Assembly: GCF_004769525.1 (NCBI RefSeq)
Contig: NZ_RQFT01000007.1
Span: forward strand, 248,001-312,000
Direction: 5' to 3'
Source: Leptospira bouyouniensis
Lineage (GTDB): Bacteria > Spirochaetota > Leptospiria > Leptospirales > Leptospiraceae
Length of the DNA: 64,000 nt
The position numbers and the translations under genes are program-made. The first letter of the stretch is position 1; every line of letters starts with the position of its first letter. Positions 1 through 9,247 of this stretch are shown here, piece by piece. The notes under the pieces are model-generated. The model did not search any database, was not told the DNA's origin, and worked only from the letters and a program-made list of their open reading frames with translations.

Positions 1-350
1 CCATCAACGACATATACGAAAATCTAACATTTTATTTTTCAAATCAACCTTTTGATTCGAAGGATTACCATGGTGAATTTTATTTATACCCTTCTTACCA
101 AAGCATCCAACCAATCGAATGGAAACCAGACCAATTTACTTTTGGTCCTTTGCCAAAAAGTAAAATCCTTGTTTTCAACCAAAAATTTCACCCTGGATTT
201 GTCACAAACCTTCCAGATGTCACGCTATGTTCGTGGAATGGGTATTTGGCGGTGGAACTAAAAAAAGAAACCAGCTCACTAGTGGTTGAATATTCAGTGA
301 TAAAGGCTGCTCGTTCGAATATAAAAAAGGAGAGTCGTTGCCTGTTTTGA
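1..350 (+). CDS. C-terminal fragment of a probable membrane/glycosyltransferase-type protein
   Basis: The reading frame starting at base 3 is open from the window edge to a TGA at 348-350, giving the last ~115 residues of a protein whose start lies outside the window. The tail includes a stretch around LVFNQKFHPGF and ends in a beta-rich segment (LAVEL, SLVVEYS). This resembles the C-terminal soluble domain of YfhO-like bacterial membrane proteins, which have a similar 'seeYYPGW...' block, but the likeness is by eye only. No membrane segment is visible in the part present. It could be any large envelope protein. Confidence 0.5.
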   Translation, partial: INDIYENLTFYFSNQPFDSKDYHGEFYLYPSYQSIQPIEWKPDQFTFGPLPKSKILVFNQKFHPGFVTNLPDVTLCSWNGYLAVELKKETSSLVVEYSVIKAARSNIKKESRCLF

Positions 351-369
351 TTTTTTAGTTGTGTCACAG

Positions 370-387
370 ATTTGTAATGATACAAAT
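370..387. promoter_or_regulatory. Inverted repeat upstream of the OlsB-like operon
   Basis: ATTTGTA-ATGA-TACAAAT is a perfect 7-bp inverted repeat, 98 bases upstream of the next start codon and 20 bases after the previous stop. No T-run follows, so an operator is as likely as a terminator. Function is unknown. Confidence 0.3.
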
Positions 388-484
388 TAGTCATTCTTTC
401 TCGGAATTTCATTGGAATGTCACATAATCGTAACCGAGATCTTTTAGCTTACTTGAGTAGATAAAAACGAGGAAACAAAATCCT

Positions 485-1261
485 ATGAAACCAAATACTA
501 TTAATAAAACAGAACGAATTTTAGAAGTTCGTTTAGCAGAAAATCAACTCGAAATTGAAAGAGCACTTGCATTACGTTATGAAGTGTTTAACTTAGAAAT
601 GGGAGAAGGCCTGCCACAATCTTCTGCAACTAGGAAAGATCGTGATGAGTACGATTTGTACTGCCATCATTTGATTGTAATCGATAAATCCACTGACGAT
701 AAAAAAATCGTTGGTACATACAGAATTCTCACTCGTCAAAATGCAAAGAACGGAATTGGTTTTTATAGTGAAAACGAATTTGATATCACTTCCATTTATA
801 ATCTACCAGATGAAATTGCTGAGGTAGGACGTTCTTGTGTTCACCCAGACTACAGAGATGGTTCAGTGATTTCTTTGTTATGGCAAGGCCTTGCAGAATT
901 CATGAACAAACATAATGTTCGTTACCTTATGGGTTGTGGTTCAATCCACTCTACTGATGCATCCGTTGCTTCTCAATCTTATGGATTCTTAAAAGCAAAA
1001 GATGCGATTGCCCCTGAAGAATTCCGCGTGTATCCAAACCCAGATTATGTTCTCCCAGGATTTGATGCAAATTTCCATGTTGAAGATCCTAAGGTGATCT
1101 CCAAAAATATCCCACCACTTTTGAAAGGTTACCTTCGAGTGGGTGCTAAAATCTGTGGAATTCCTGCACTGGATTCTGTTTTTGGTACTACAGACGTGTT
1201 TATTCTTTTCGACCGCAAGGAAATTACGGAGAGATATGCGAAACACTATATGAATGCATGA
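485..1261 (+). CDS. GNAT-fold N-acyltransferase, OlsB / ornithine-acyl-ACP acyltransferase-like
   Basis: 258 residues with the layout of the Acetyltransf_5 / OlsB family: an N-terminal block with [15 protein letters not shown], the motif VGTYRIL near residue 78, and [14 protein letters not shown] near residue 118. These precede the acyl-donor region ([16 protein letters not shown]). Family members transfer a 3-hydroxyacyl chain from ACP to ornithine or another amine to make lyso-aminolipids; the substrate here cannot be read from sequence. The ATG at 485 has GAGGA about ten bases upstream. The stop overlaps the next gene's start (ATGA, 1258-1261), so the two are translationally coupled. No OlsA-type second acyltransferase is adjacent. 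Confidence 0.75.
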   Translation: MKPNTINKTERILEVRLAENQLEIERALALRYEVFNLEMGEGLPQSSATRKDRDEYDLYCHHLIVIDKSTDDKKIVGTYRILTRQNAKNGIGFYSENEFDITSIYNLPDEIAEVGRSCVHPDYRDGSVISLLWQGLAEFMNKHNVRYLMGCGSIHSTDASVASQSYGFLKAKDAIAPEEFRVYPNPDYVLPGFDANFHVEDPKVISKNIPPLLKGYLRVGAKICGIPALDSVFGTTDVFILFDRKEITERYAKHYMNA

Positions 1262-2388
1262 GCCAAAACCAGGAAATTGATTACCAGCACCCCACAAAAC
1301 AGGATCAAATTCGATTTTTCGCTTTTACCTTAGTTTTGGTGATCTTTATCACTGCTGGTTATTTCCTGGGCATTCCTCGGTATTATCTCGGATGGTTTTC
1401 ATTTGCAATTGCATCATTTTCTGTGGCTGGAAATGATGCAGTTCAAACCATCGGAACTTTTATCGAAAGTAAAAAGTCAGTCCATTGGTTACAAAAGATC
1501 CTCGTATTTGGAGGTCTTTTATTTTTAGTCCACTTACTTGCCTGGTTTATCCACGGTGGTGAAATCCATTTTCATCGATTAGATTCCATTCCAGAAACTA
1601 AAGAATTCAATTTACTACAATTACTCGCACCTGTCTTACTCGTTGTCATCACAAGGTTACGCGCACCCGTATCCACAACATTTCTCGTCTTAGGTTTGTT
1701 TGGTGGGAAAAGCATCGACCAAATGTTAACCAAATCCTTTTTCGGGTATGGACTTGCTTTCCTTGTTGCCATCATTGTTTGGGCAGTACTTGTCAAAGTG
1801 GATCCACACGAATACCATGAAGTCCATACTCCTGATCCCGTATCGGAAAGGCGTTGGTCTCGCCTCCAATGGTTCTCAACAATGTATTTGTGGGTGGCAT
1901 GGTTATTCCAAGACACAGCCAACATCGCAGTATTCCTTCCAAGGCAGCTAGGTTTATTTGAATTCCTTATGGCGGTCTTCATTCTTATCTTTGCCCTACT
2001 CATCATCATCCGCACAAACGGAGGTACGATCCAACAGGTAGTCTCTGAAAAATCGGACATCCAATGGGCAAAGGCTGCAACGATTGTTGATTTGGTGTAT
2101 GGAAGTTTGTTATTTTTTTTCCAAGCCATCAGTAACATCCCGATGTCCACAACCTGGGCCTTCCTTGGTCTCCTTGCAGGTCGTGAGATCATTCTGAATG
2201 TGATCACTTACAAAGACCTTCCCTATTTGGACACCTTTCGTAAGGTCGGAAAGGATGTGGTCCTTGCCACACTGGGGATCGTTGTTTCGATCCTAATTTT
2301 TTTCCTTTCGTATTTCTTATATCCTGACCAAAGGCAATCCACCCCATTGGAATTCTGGAATCATTCAAATCAGGAAGACTCCTTATAA
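1258..2388 (+). CDS. PiT-family-like permease (phosphate/sulfate permease superfamily)
   Basis: 376-residue polytopic membrane protein with about nine to ten hydrophobic segments. It shows the internal duplication expected of inorganic phosphate transporters: [12 protein letters not shown] near residue 60 and [10 protein letters not shown] near 220 occupy the place of the PiT 'NDvaNA' signatures, and [15 protein letters not shown] near 140 and [15 protein letters not shown] near 295 match the 'PvSTTH...G' signatures. The signatures are altered (no His after STT, and only one clear ND). Transport of phosphate is therefore an inference; another anion is possible. Coupled by ATGA overlap to the acyltransferase upstream. 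Confidence 0.6.
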   Translation: MSQNQEIDYQHPTKQDQIRFFAFTLVLVIFITAGYFLGIPRYYLGWFSFAIASFSVAGNDAVQTIGTFIESKKSVHWLQKILVFGGLLFLVHLLAWFIHGGEIHFHRLDSIPETKEFNLLQLLAPVLLVVITRLRAPVSTTFLVLGLFGGKSIDQMLTKSFFGYGLAFLVAIIVWAVLVKVDPHEYHEVHTPDPVSERRWSRLQWFSTMYLWVAWLFQDTANIAVFLPRQLGLFEFLMAVFILIFALLIIIRTNGGTIQQVVSEKSDIQWAKAATIVDLVYGSLLFFFQAISNIPMSTTWAFLGLLAGREIILNVITYKDLPYLDTFRKVGKDVVLATLGIVVSILIFFLSYFLYPDQRQSTPLEFWNHSNQEDSL

Positions 2389-2431
2389 TTCTCTTTGACA
2401 GTTCTCCCAATTGTCAGGGTAGTGTCATATA

Positions 2432-2446
2432 TGAGATTGATTCTCA
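2432..2446. promoter_or_regulatory. Fur-box-like palindrome upstream of heme oxygenase
   Basis: TGAGATTGATTCTCA is a 7-1-7 palindrome with one mismatch pair and closely resembles the Fur/PerR consensus TGATAATnATTATCA. It lies 22 bases before the heme oxygenase start, downstream of a TTGACA at 2395-2400, where a bound repressor would block transcription or early elongation. Iron control of heme oxygenase is well established in other bacteria; here it is inferred. Confidence 0.6.
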
Positions 2447-2468
2447 CATACAGAGACAAGGAGCCATT

Positions 2469-3149
2469 ATGTCAGTCGCAATGATGTTACGAGAGGGGAC
2501 GGCACAAAAACACGAGGAAACTGAAAAAGTTCCTTATATCCGTGCTATTTTCCGTGGGGGACTCGATGCCCAAACTTATACTTACCAATTAGAAAGTTTA
2601 CATGCCGTCTATAAGGTGATGGAAGACCTTTACCGCCAAAATAAAGATAATCCAATCCTTTCTAAATTATACTTTCCAAGTTTATTCCGTGAAAAGGCAT
2701 TACAGGAAGACATTGTTACCTTCCAAAAAAAGTTTGGCACCAAACTGAGAGGGGAAGTTTCCAAAGCTACTCAAAACTATATCAATCATATCCAAACGAC
2801 TGCAAAAACAAAACCGGAACTTTTGGTTGCACAAGCTTACGTGCGTTACTTGGGGGATTTATCAGGTGGCCAAGCAATCAAAAAAGTAGTGGCAAAAACC
2901 TTTGGACTAGAAGGAAATGATGGAACTGCATTTTATGAATTCCCTGAGATCGAAGATCTTATGGCATTTAAAGGGATATACCGTCAAAATTTGGACACAT
3001 TACCTTTGGATGATTCACAAAAAGCAGAACTACTAGAAGAAGCCAAAACAACGTTTGATCTAAACAAATTTTTGTTCATCGAACTCGATTCCGATTTAAA
3101 AGAAAATATCGGAATGGAACGTTACCAAACTCTTCTACCAGCAGGTTAA
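2469..3149 (+). CDS. hemO: Heme oxygenase (biliverdin-producing)
   Basis: 226 residues, the usual length for bacterial HmuO/HemO. The proximal histidine lies in GTAQKHEETEKVPY (about residue 16), and the distal-helix glycine motif appears as YVRYLGDLSGGQAIKK (about 128-143). The enzyme opens heme to biliverdin, iron and CO in the cytoplasm and lets leptospires use heme iron. A good SD (AAGGAG) precedes the ATG at 2469. A Fur-like palindrome sits just upstream and an MFS transporter follows after 3 bases, suggesting an iron-responsive two-gene unit. Confidence 0.93.
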   Translation: MSVAMMLREGTAQKHEETEKVPYIRAIFRGGLDAQTYTYQLESLHAVYKVMEDLYRQNKDNPILSKLYFPSLFREKALQEDIVTFQKKFGTKLRGEVSKATQNYINHIQTTAKTKPELLVAQAYVRYLGDLSGGQAIKKVVAKTFGLEGNDGTAFYEFPEIEDLMAFKGIYRQNLDTLPLDDSQKAELLEEAKTTFDLNKFLFIELDSDLKENIGMERYQTLLPAG

Positions 3150-3152
3150 TTT

Positions 3153-4406
3153 TTGGGATTCCCGTATACACTAGTAACTTTAGTATTTTTATCGATGTTG
3201 CCGGTCACAATGATAGTGCCGGTAGTTAAGGACATCGTAAAGGATCGATTGCTCGGATCAAACTGGGAAGTAGCTTATTTTACAAGTATTCCCATGTTAG
3301 GATCTTTTTTATTCGCTCCTGTTGCGGGAATCATATCTGATCGTTTTAAAAACAGAAAATACTTCATCAGTTTTTTCTGTTTTTTGGACGCTGGACTTTT
3401 TTATCTCTTAACAATCGTTAGGGATATGGATTTATTTTTATTCATTCGTTTTTTAGAAGGTGCCGCTCATATTTTTATCATCGGTTTACTTTTAAGTTCT
3501 GCGGCCGACCAAGAAAATGATCCAAAAAACAAACGATATTATGGTAAAGGGATTCTTATGGGGATCACCGGGATGTTTTTATCACTTGGTGGTGCTTTTG
3601 GTATGCCACTCGGAATCCTTGGAAGGAGTAATCCATTATTACCTTTTTATGTTGGATCATGTATTCTAATCTTTGTTGGTCTCATGAGTTTTCTCATGTT
3701 AAAAGACAAGGGAATTCACAAGGTGAAAGATTTTAAATTGAGTGATTTAAAATTAGCAATTTTTGAAAATCCATTTCTATTTGTGCCATTTCTATTTAAT
3801 TTTATCGATCGTTTTACTGTTGGTTTTATTATTTCATCCTTTAACATTCACTTAAGAGAAACCTTAGCATTCCATCCTGGAATGCTCGGAGTTTTTTTAG
3901 GCCTTGTTCTCTTTCCGATGAGTTTGTTATCGTACCCATCAGCCTTACTATCTCGCAAAACAGGCGTTCTTCCTTTAGTCCTTATTGGATCCACAATTTA
4001 TGGAATCTTTTTGGGATTATCAGGCACAACGAATAACTATTGGTATTTATTTGTATTTTTGCTGATTTGTGGTATTGGTGCAGGAGTGATGTTTGTTCCA
4101 TCCATGATGCTTGCAAGCAAGATGTCAAAACCTGGACTCACGGCTACCACTATGTCCGCATTTACGGGAGTGGGATCGCTTGGGTTTATGTTAGGTCCCA
4201 TAGTTTCTGTGCAAATGCAGTCGGTTTTTAATTCCTTCTTACCCCAAGAATACAGTTTTTCTGCCCTTTCCTTCTTTTTTGGATTTTTAGAGATTGGACT
4301 TGTTTTTATGACAATTCCATTTTTTAAAAAGATTTTGAGTAAAATCAACCGAATCGATGAAGAAAGAGAAAAGATTACACTTGCCAATCCAGATCCAATC
4401 CTGTAG
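3153..4406 (+). CDS. MFS transporter, probably co-transcribed with heme oxygenase
   Basis: 417 residues with about twelve hydrophobic segments. The MFS signature loop between helices 2 and 3 is visible as GIISDRFKNRKYF (about residues 63-75), with FIRFLEGAAHIFIIG in helix 4. The start is a TTG three bases after the heme oxygenase stop, so translational coupling is likely. Position suggests a role in iron, heme or siderophore handling, for example export of a breakdown product, but nothing in the sequence fixes the substrate. Confidence 0.8.
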   Translation: MGFPYTLVTLVFLSMLPVTMIVPVVKDIVKDRLLGSNWEVAYFTSIPMLGSFLFAPVAGIISDRFKNRKYFISFFCFLDAGLFYLLTIVRDMDLFLFIRFLEGAAHIFIIGLLLSSAADQENDPKNKRYYGKGILMGITGMFLSLGGAFGMPLGILGRSNPLLPFYVGSCILIFVGLMSFLMLKDKGIHKVKDFKLSDLKLAIFENPFLFVPFLFNFIDRFTVGFIISSFNIHLRETLAFHPGMLGVFLGLVLFPMSLLSYPSALLSRKTGVLPLVLIGSTIYGIFLGLSGTTNNYWYLFVFLLICGIGAGVMFVPSMMLASKMSKPGLTATTMSAFTGVGSLGFMLGPIVSVQMQSVFNSFLPQEYSFSALSFFFGFLEIGLVFMTIPFFKKILSKINRIDEEREKITLANPDPIL

Positions 4407-4437
4407 AATTTTTCCGAATCCATTTTAGGAAAGGTTT

Positions 4438-4800
4438 ATGTTCAAAAGATTATTAATTCTTAGCACACTCGCTTCGGTTCTATTCCTTGTGTCTTGTTCT
4501 TCTGGGAACAAAGTACAAGCAGGTAGCACAAAGGTTCACCCACACACAGCACTCCGCAAACTTGAAATTGATATGATCAAGGTAGGAGATGGTTTGGTAA
4601 AAACAGAAGCGGTACTTGGCAAACCTACTGAAAAAACAATCGATCCAAGTGGAACCGTCATGACATGGTATTTTGCTGAAGATCGCGATGTTCCCGAGCA
4701 GTATTACACTCTCAAAGAAAAACCAGATGTTGTTGAAAAGTTTCTAAAACTTACGTTTGACCCAAAAAACAAAATCACCGCAAAAGATTTTAAACTATAA
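4438..4800 (+). CDS. Small lipoprotein with SmpA/OmlA (BamE)-like domain
   Basis: 120 residues. Signal sequence MFKRLLILSTLASVLFLVSC ends in a spirochaetal lipobox with the acylated Cys at 20. The mature part has the pattern of SmpA/OmlA folds: IKVGDGLVKTEAVLGKPTEK followed by a TMTWYF strand and a C-terminal lysine-rich strand. BamE-like proteins assist outer-membrane protein assembly, but many unrelated periplasmic lipoproteins share the fold, so a Bam role is only a possibility. Converges with the next gene two bases away. Confidence 0.65.
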   Translation: MFKRLLILSTLASVLFLVSCSSGNKVQAGSTKVHPHTALRKLEIDMIKVGDGLVKTEAVLGKPTEKTIDPSGTVMTWYFAEDRDVPEQYYTLKEKPDVVEKFLKLTFDPKNKITAKDFKL

Positions 4801-4802
4801 TA

Positions 4803-5579
4803 TCACGGCGTAACATCTGTCTCGGAATCTGATTCAGTTTCGAGATCAGTAGGCGCAGGGAATGGAAAACCAGGGAAACTTGGTTTTTCCTTTCCTTCTA
4901 CATCATCATCTAACAAATCGATGGTGGTAAAACCTAACAAAAAGTCAAAGGCTTCTGCAATATTAAATCCAACTCTCGCTCCACCGTAGACTCCTCCCAC
5001 AACTTCAACATTCCAAGAATATCCTGGTGGGTAACCAAATGGTTTTAAATCTTCTTTGGGTAGATAAATTAAGAATTCTTTTTGGCCCGTGCTTGCAACG
5101 ATGTCTTTTGTGAGCTCCCTGCGAAAATATTCTTTTTTGCGAGCTTTTCTTTCTTTTACGGGATCATAAAAATAAGAATAATATCTCATTTTATAACTTT
5201 TAAGGTTAGCCCGTTCATCGTTTGTGAGAGGAATTCCTTTTTTGTCCACAAGCCAATTGCCTTTCGCATCGAGGACAGGAGAACCTGAATGAAAACTCTC
5301 ACCACCTAAGATACCAAAGACGAGTTGTTGCGAATGATACCCACCAATCTCACCACCTCGGATTCCAACTCCACGACCCAAATCACGTTTCCCCATGGCC
5401 GATTCTCCACCTTGGAAAACAAATCCAATAGGAAGTGGTCCTACTTTAACAGCCGCTCCATACATGGGGGTTTCTGCTCCCACAGTTACGATATCTTTCA
5501 AATCATTTTTACGATTTTTCCAATAGGTGGCACAATTCAAAAAAAATAAAAGGCAAAGGATAAGACCGATAGAGCGCAT
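4803..5579 (-). CDS. Putative lipoprotein of unknown function
   Basis: 258 residues starting MRSIGLILCLLFFLNC, a short signal peptide with a lipobox Cys at 16. The mature part is glycine-rich with probable beta strands (KVGPLPIGFVFQGG, GGVYGGARVGFNIAEAFDFLLGF) and ends in an acidic, Pro/Asp/Glu-rich tail. The ATYWKNRKNDLKDIVTVG start and the 'GPLPIGF' strand recall a leptospiral lipoprotein family of unknown function. Probably surface or periplasmic. It is transcribed divergently from the WYL regulator (63-base gap). Confidence 0.7.
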   Translation of the reverse strand: MRSIGLILCLLFFLNCATYWKNRKNDLKDIVTVGAETPMYGAAVKVGPLPIGFVFQGGESAMGKRDLGRGVGIRGGEIGGYHSQQLVFGILGGESFHSGSPVLDAKGNWLVDKKGIPLTNDERANLKSYKMRYYSYFYDPVKERKARKKEYFRRELTKDIVASTGQKEFLIYLPKEDLKPFGYPPGYSWNVEVVGGVYGGARVGFNIAEAFDFLLGFTTIDLLDDDVEGKEKPSFPGFPFPAPTDLETESDSETDVTP

Positions 5580-5642
5580 TCTTTTCCAATTTTTTTCATT
5601 TTCTACTTTTCGGAATCAAAAAAACAAACTTTTTGGGAAGAT

Positions 5643-6635
5643 ATGGCTTCTTTTGAAGATTTTCCCATGATCGAAGTGAAAAAAATGAACGAAACGGAAG
5701 TTCGACTCTTCAGTTTATTGTTTAATCTTTTGAGAGAACCTAAAGGAATTAGTTTCCAAAAATTCAGAAACATCATGCCGAGGTTTTACAAAAACGAAGA
5801 CATTGAATCTGATAGAAAAAAACTCTACCGCGATTTGAACCAATTAAAAAGCCTTGGGTTCAACATTAAAGTAGCTCAATATGGATACCAATCCGAAGAT
5901 TTTTTTCCTTATTATATCCAAAGAGAATCTATCGATCGTTCACTAAAATTTACAAAAGAAGAATTGGAACATTTATCCAAAACTCTTTTTTCTTCTGAAT
6001 TAACGAAAGAACTAATAAGTCTGTCTCAAAAACTATTCTCATTTCATTTGGATTTAATTCCAGATTTATCAAAACGTTCTGTAAATCTTGAAACTGAAGA
6101 AAACACAATCGACACAACCAATACGGAAAAAATTTTACAAGCCATTAAAGACAAACGCGCCATCACTATTGTTTATGGTTACGAAGAAAAAGAAAGGACC
6201 ATCGAACCATACCGATTGATTCGAAAAAATACCACTGATTTTTATGTGTTAGCTTACGATCGAAATAAAAAATCATTACGTAGGTTCATCCTTCCCAAAA
6301 TCGCTGTAAAAAAAGAAACCAAAGAAGAATTTTTTTCGAATTTAAAAATTTCAGATGATGATTTAAATTTTCATCCACTTTCTTTAAAGACCCATCCTGA
6401 AATTGAAATTTCTTTCCAAATCCACCCTGAATATGATGATCGTTGGAAATCTTTTTTAGAAGGTGCAAAATTTGAAAAAACAGGTTATGAATACAAAGTG
6501 TATACAACCAATCAAAATGCATTGTTTCAATTTTTTGTCATCCTACCTGAAGCTCTGGTGGAAAGTATTCCAACATGGAAAGAATCATTTGTCCGTTATG
6601 TAAAAGAATGGGAAAATTGTTACCAACTCATTTGA
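5643..6635 (+). CDS. WYL-domain transcriptional regulator
   Basis: 330 residues. The N-terminal ~70 residues form a winged-helix DeoR/HTH_11-like part (ETEVRLFSLLFNLLREP..., SDRKKLYRDLNQLKSLGF). The middle and C-terminal part is a WYL domain: KRAITIVYGYEEKERTIEPYRL followed by DFYVLAYDRNKKSLRRFILPKI, then the C-terminal WCX-like region. WYL domains bind nucleic acid or nucleotide ligands and regulate stress, repair or defence genes. The next gene, a DUF2779 nuclease-like protein, starts 8 bases after its stop and is the obvious target. ATG at 5643 or 5670 are both possible starts. Confidence 0.8.
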   Translation: MASFEDFPMIEVKKMNETEVRLFSLLFNLLREPKGISFQKFRNIMPRFYKNEDIESDRKKLYRDLNQLKSLGFNIKVAQYGYQSEDFFPYYIQRESIDRSLKFTKEELEHLSKTLFSSELTKELISLSQKLFSFHLDLIPDLSKRSVNLETEENTIDTTNTEKILQAIKDKRAITIVYGYEEKERTIEPYRLIRKNTTDFYVLAYDRNKKSLRRFILPKIAVKKETKEEFFSNLKISDDDLNFHPLSLKTHPEIEISFQIHPEYDDRWKSFLEGAKFEKTGYEYKVYTTNQNALFQFFVILPEALVESIPTWKESFVRYVKEWENCYQLI

Positions 6636-6642
6636 TATCCCA

Positions 6643-8133
6643 TTGACCCCAATCACCAAATCCTTATACTTACAATTTCTAAGATGCCAAAATGCATTCC
6701 ATTTGATAAGAGATGGAGTCGTACAAAAACCTTCCACAGCATCCTTCGGCGGGTATTTGGAATGGGGTGATTTCCTTACTTTATGTAAGAGCCAATTCCC
6801 GAATACACCTACAGTTGAAAAATCACAAAACAGAGATGAAAGTTTTGAAGAATCGGCTTCTTATCTAAATCAAAACATTTCCCACTTTGGTGCTCAACTT
6901 CGTTACCAAAACTTTGTTTGTAGTGTAGAACTTTTAGAGTATGAGAAAGAACGAGATGGATGGATCCTTTGGGATTTTCGGCCCATTGGTTCGATCAAAC
7001 AAGATATACTTCGATCTTTTTTCTTTTACAAAAAAATAGCCGAGGGCATGGGCCTTCGTGTGATTGGATTCAAACTCATTCGGATCCAGACAAAATTTGT
7101 CTACACGGGTGGTCCCATCCTTCCCGAAGAATACCTGCTAATCGAGGATATCACATCTCGGATGGAATCAGAATTTGGCACGAGAGAAGAAGAATGGAAT
7201 TCATTTTTAGAAAATGAGAAAGAGACAAAAGACAAACCTGTTCCTTTTTCCTTTTTGGATCGGAAACCAAGTTGTCGTTCCCTAAAGTCTTGTTTGTCAC
7301 CATCTCATTGTGCACCAGGCAGAGAAAATGCCAAAGAAATTTTTGAATATAGAGATAGTTCAGAACTTGCCAAACAATGGTTCGCATCTGGGTACAATTC
7401 GTACGAATCGGTACCGGATACGGAACTCACCCCCATCCAAAAAATTCAAAAGGAGGCACACCTCACTGGCAGGGTTCACTTCGACAATCTAAAGCTGAGT
7501 GAATACTTAGCTAATGTGACAAAATCTGTCGCATTTTTGGATTTTGAATCAATCAACCCATACCTTCCGATTTATCCCGAAACAAAACCCTTCCAACACA
7601 TACCTTACTTGTATTCCCTTCATATTTGGAATCGTGAAACTGATACGTTAACGCACAAAACGTACTTACATGAAGACGTGGCGAGTGACCCAAGAAAGCA
7701 TGTGTTATTCCATTTGCAAAATGACCTTCCAAGAGACATTACCATCTTTTCGTTTAACGATTTCTTTGAAAAATTGATCATCCAAGAAACGACAAACGTA
7801 TTCCCTGAGTACTTAGAGTTTTGGGATTCAGTCAAATCGATGTTTATCGATCTTGCCCTTCCGTTTAAAAAACTTTGGATTTACCACCCTGGGCAGAACG
7901 GAAAGGCATCTTTAAAGGAAATCCTACCTTGTTTTAGCAATGAAAGCCATATTGGGCTCACCATCCGAGAAGGACAGGATGCAAATTACCAATATTTGAG
8001 ATTAATAAAAAAGCAGGTGACAGCCGAAGAAAAAAAACGTGTTTTGGAGGATTTGATAGCTTACTGCAAATTAGATAGTTATGGTTTGTATTTAATCTAT
8101 AGAATGTTACAAGAAAAATTATCGGTTATTTAA
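6643..8133 (+). CDS. DUF2779-domain protein (nuclease-like)
   Basis: 496 residues. The N-terminus (SLYLQFLRCQNAFHLIRDG) resembles the start of RecB/Cas4-like PD-(D/E)XK proteins. A cysteine group (SCRSLKSCLSPSHC, about residues 208-221) precedes the DUF2779 region, which begins SVAFLDFESINPYLPIYP near residue 293; its D-x-E pattern and the later IAYCKLDSYGLYLIY resemble DEDD exonuclease motifs. Function is unproven; nucleic-acid processing is an inference. The start is TTG 8 bases after the WYL gene, without a clear SD, so coupling is likely. The stop overlaps the esterase start (TAATG). Confidence 0.7.
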   Translation: MTPITKSLYLQFLRCQNAFHLIRDGVVQKPSTASFGGYLEWGDFLTLCKSQFPNTPTVEKSQNRDESFEESASYLNQNISHFGAQLRYQNFVCSVELLEYEKERDGWILWDFRPIGSIKQDILRSFFFYKKIAEGMGLRVIGFKLIRIQTKFVYTGGPILPEEYLLIEDITSRMESEFGTREEEWNSFLENEKETKDKPVPFSFLDRKPSCRSLKSCLSPSHCAPGRENAKEIFEYRDSSELAKQWFASGYNSYESVPDTELTPIQKIQKEAHLTGRVHFDNLKLSEYLANVTKSVAFLDFESINPYLPIYPETKPFQHIPYLYSLHIWNRETDTLTHKTYLHEDVASDPRKHVLFHLQNDLPRDITIFSFNDFFEKLIIQETTNVFPEYLEFWDSVKSMFIDLALPFKKLWIYHPGQNGKASLKEILPCFSNESHIGLTIREGQDANYQYLRLIKKQVTAEEKKRVLEDLIAYCKLDSYGLYLIYRMLQEKLSVI

Positions 8134-9179
8134 TGTTAGGTATCAAAAAATCAGTCACACAACTTGTCTTTTCCTTACCTGAGAATTGGATTTCCGCGCT
8201 CGCACGAAGAAACAATTTGAACGAGCCGAATGCATTAGACCCACGTTGTGCACTTGCTTGTAACATCGCAAAGTACCTACCCAAAATGGAACAAATGAGT
8301 CCAGAAAAAGCGCGAAAACATTACCGCGATCAAATGAGACTCTTCGAAGAGGCGGAATTTCCGATTCCCCATATCGAAGACAAACTCATCCCAACTCCCA
8401 GTGCTTCTTTTATCCCTATCCGTGTCTACAATGCAAACCCTCAAAAAAGAAACCTTCCTACCATTCTCTTTTTCCATGGAGGAGGACTTAGCATTGGTAA
8501 CTTGGACACACATGATTCCTTTTGTCGTAAATTGTCTCATTATACGAAAAGCATCGTGATTGCAGTGGATTACCGTTTGGCACCAGAGCACCCTTACCCA
8601 GCCGCTCATGAAGATGCATGGCTTGCCTACCAATATGTTCGCAATTCTGCCTATATCTTTGGCGGGTCTCCAAAGGCCATTGCCGTTTGCGGAGACAGTG
8701 CAGGGGCACTCCTTGCCACCACACTTTGTTTACGCGCCAAAAAAAGCAATGTGCAAGCTCCGATCTACCAAGCCTTACTTTACCCTATGCTTGATACTTC
8801 CAAAGAATCAGATACATACGATCTCTTCGGAGAAAATTATGTCTTAACAAAATCGCTCATGCGATGGTTCATCCAAAATTATCTCCCACAAACCAAAGAT
8901 AGAAGTTTGGTTCAAAATTCGCCAGTTTTGGCAGACACCAAAGAACTAAAAGGCCTCCCGCCCACTTATATTGGCATCGCAGGGTTTGATCCACTCCGAG
9001 AAGAAGCAGAAACCTATGCCAAACACCTGCAAACAGCAGGCGTTAAGGTGGAAGAACGACATTTCCCTTCCCTTGTGCATGGGTACATCCAGTTGTCGGG
9101 GCTCATTCCGAAAGCAAAAGAAGCAGAAGAAGACCTTTTCCAGTCCCTCCTCCGTTTTTTTTCGCAAATAAAAATCTAA
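8133..9179 (+). CDS. Alpha/beta hydrolase, hormone-sensitive-lipase family esterase
   Basis: 348 residues. The HSL-family oxyanion motif HGGG (about residue 115), nucleophile elbow GDSAGA (about 187), acid in GFDPLREEAE (about 288) and histidine in SLVHGY (about 315) are all present and correctly ordered, so the enzyme should be active on short or medium acyl esters. There is no signal peptide. It starts on the overlapping TAATG of the DUF2779 gene and is last in that operon, although no functional link to a nuclease is obvious. Confidence 0.85.
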   Translation: MLGIKKSVTQLVFSLPENWISALARRNNLNEPNALDPRCALACNIAKYLPKMEQMSPEKARKHYRDQMRLFEEAEFPIPHIEDKLIPTPSASFIPIRVYNANPQKRNLPTILFFHGGGLSIGNLDTHDSFCRKLSHYTKSIVIAVDYRLAPEHPYPAAHEDAWLAYQYVRNSAYIFGGSPKAIAVCGDSAGALLATTLCLRAKKSNVQAPIYQALLYPMLDTSKESDTYDLFGENYVLTKSLMRWFIQNYLPQTKDRSLVQNSPVLADTKELKGLPPTYIGIAGFDPLREEAETYAKHLQTAGVKVEERHFPSLVHGYIQLSGLIPKAKEAEEDLFQSLLRFFSQIKI

Positions 9180-9197
9180 TTCAGTTCCATTCAAGAA

Positions 9198-9225
9198 TCG
9201 ACACAGAAAGATTCGATACTATAAA
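9198..9225 (+). promoter_or_regulatory. Sigma-70-like promoter
   Basis: TCGACA (9198-9203) and TATAAA (9220-9225) are separated by 16 bases and lie 23 bases upstream of the ATG at 9248, in the gap after the esterase gene. Confidence 0.45.
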
Positions 9226-9247
9226 GGACAACATCTAGAGGTATGTC

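Noticed and set aside
1572..2207. Long open frame antisense to the PiT-like gene
   Set aside because: Antisense shadow; residue composition is not protein-like and the sense frame has clear family motifs.
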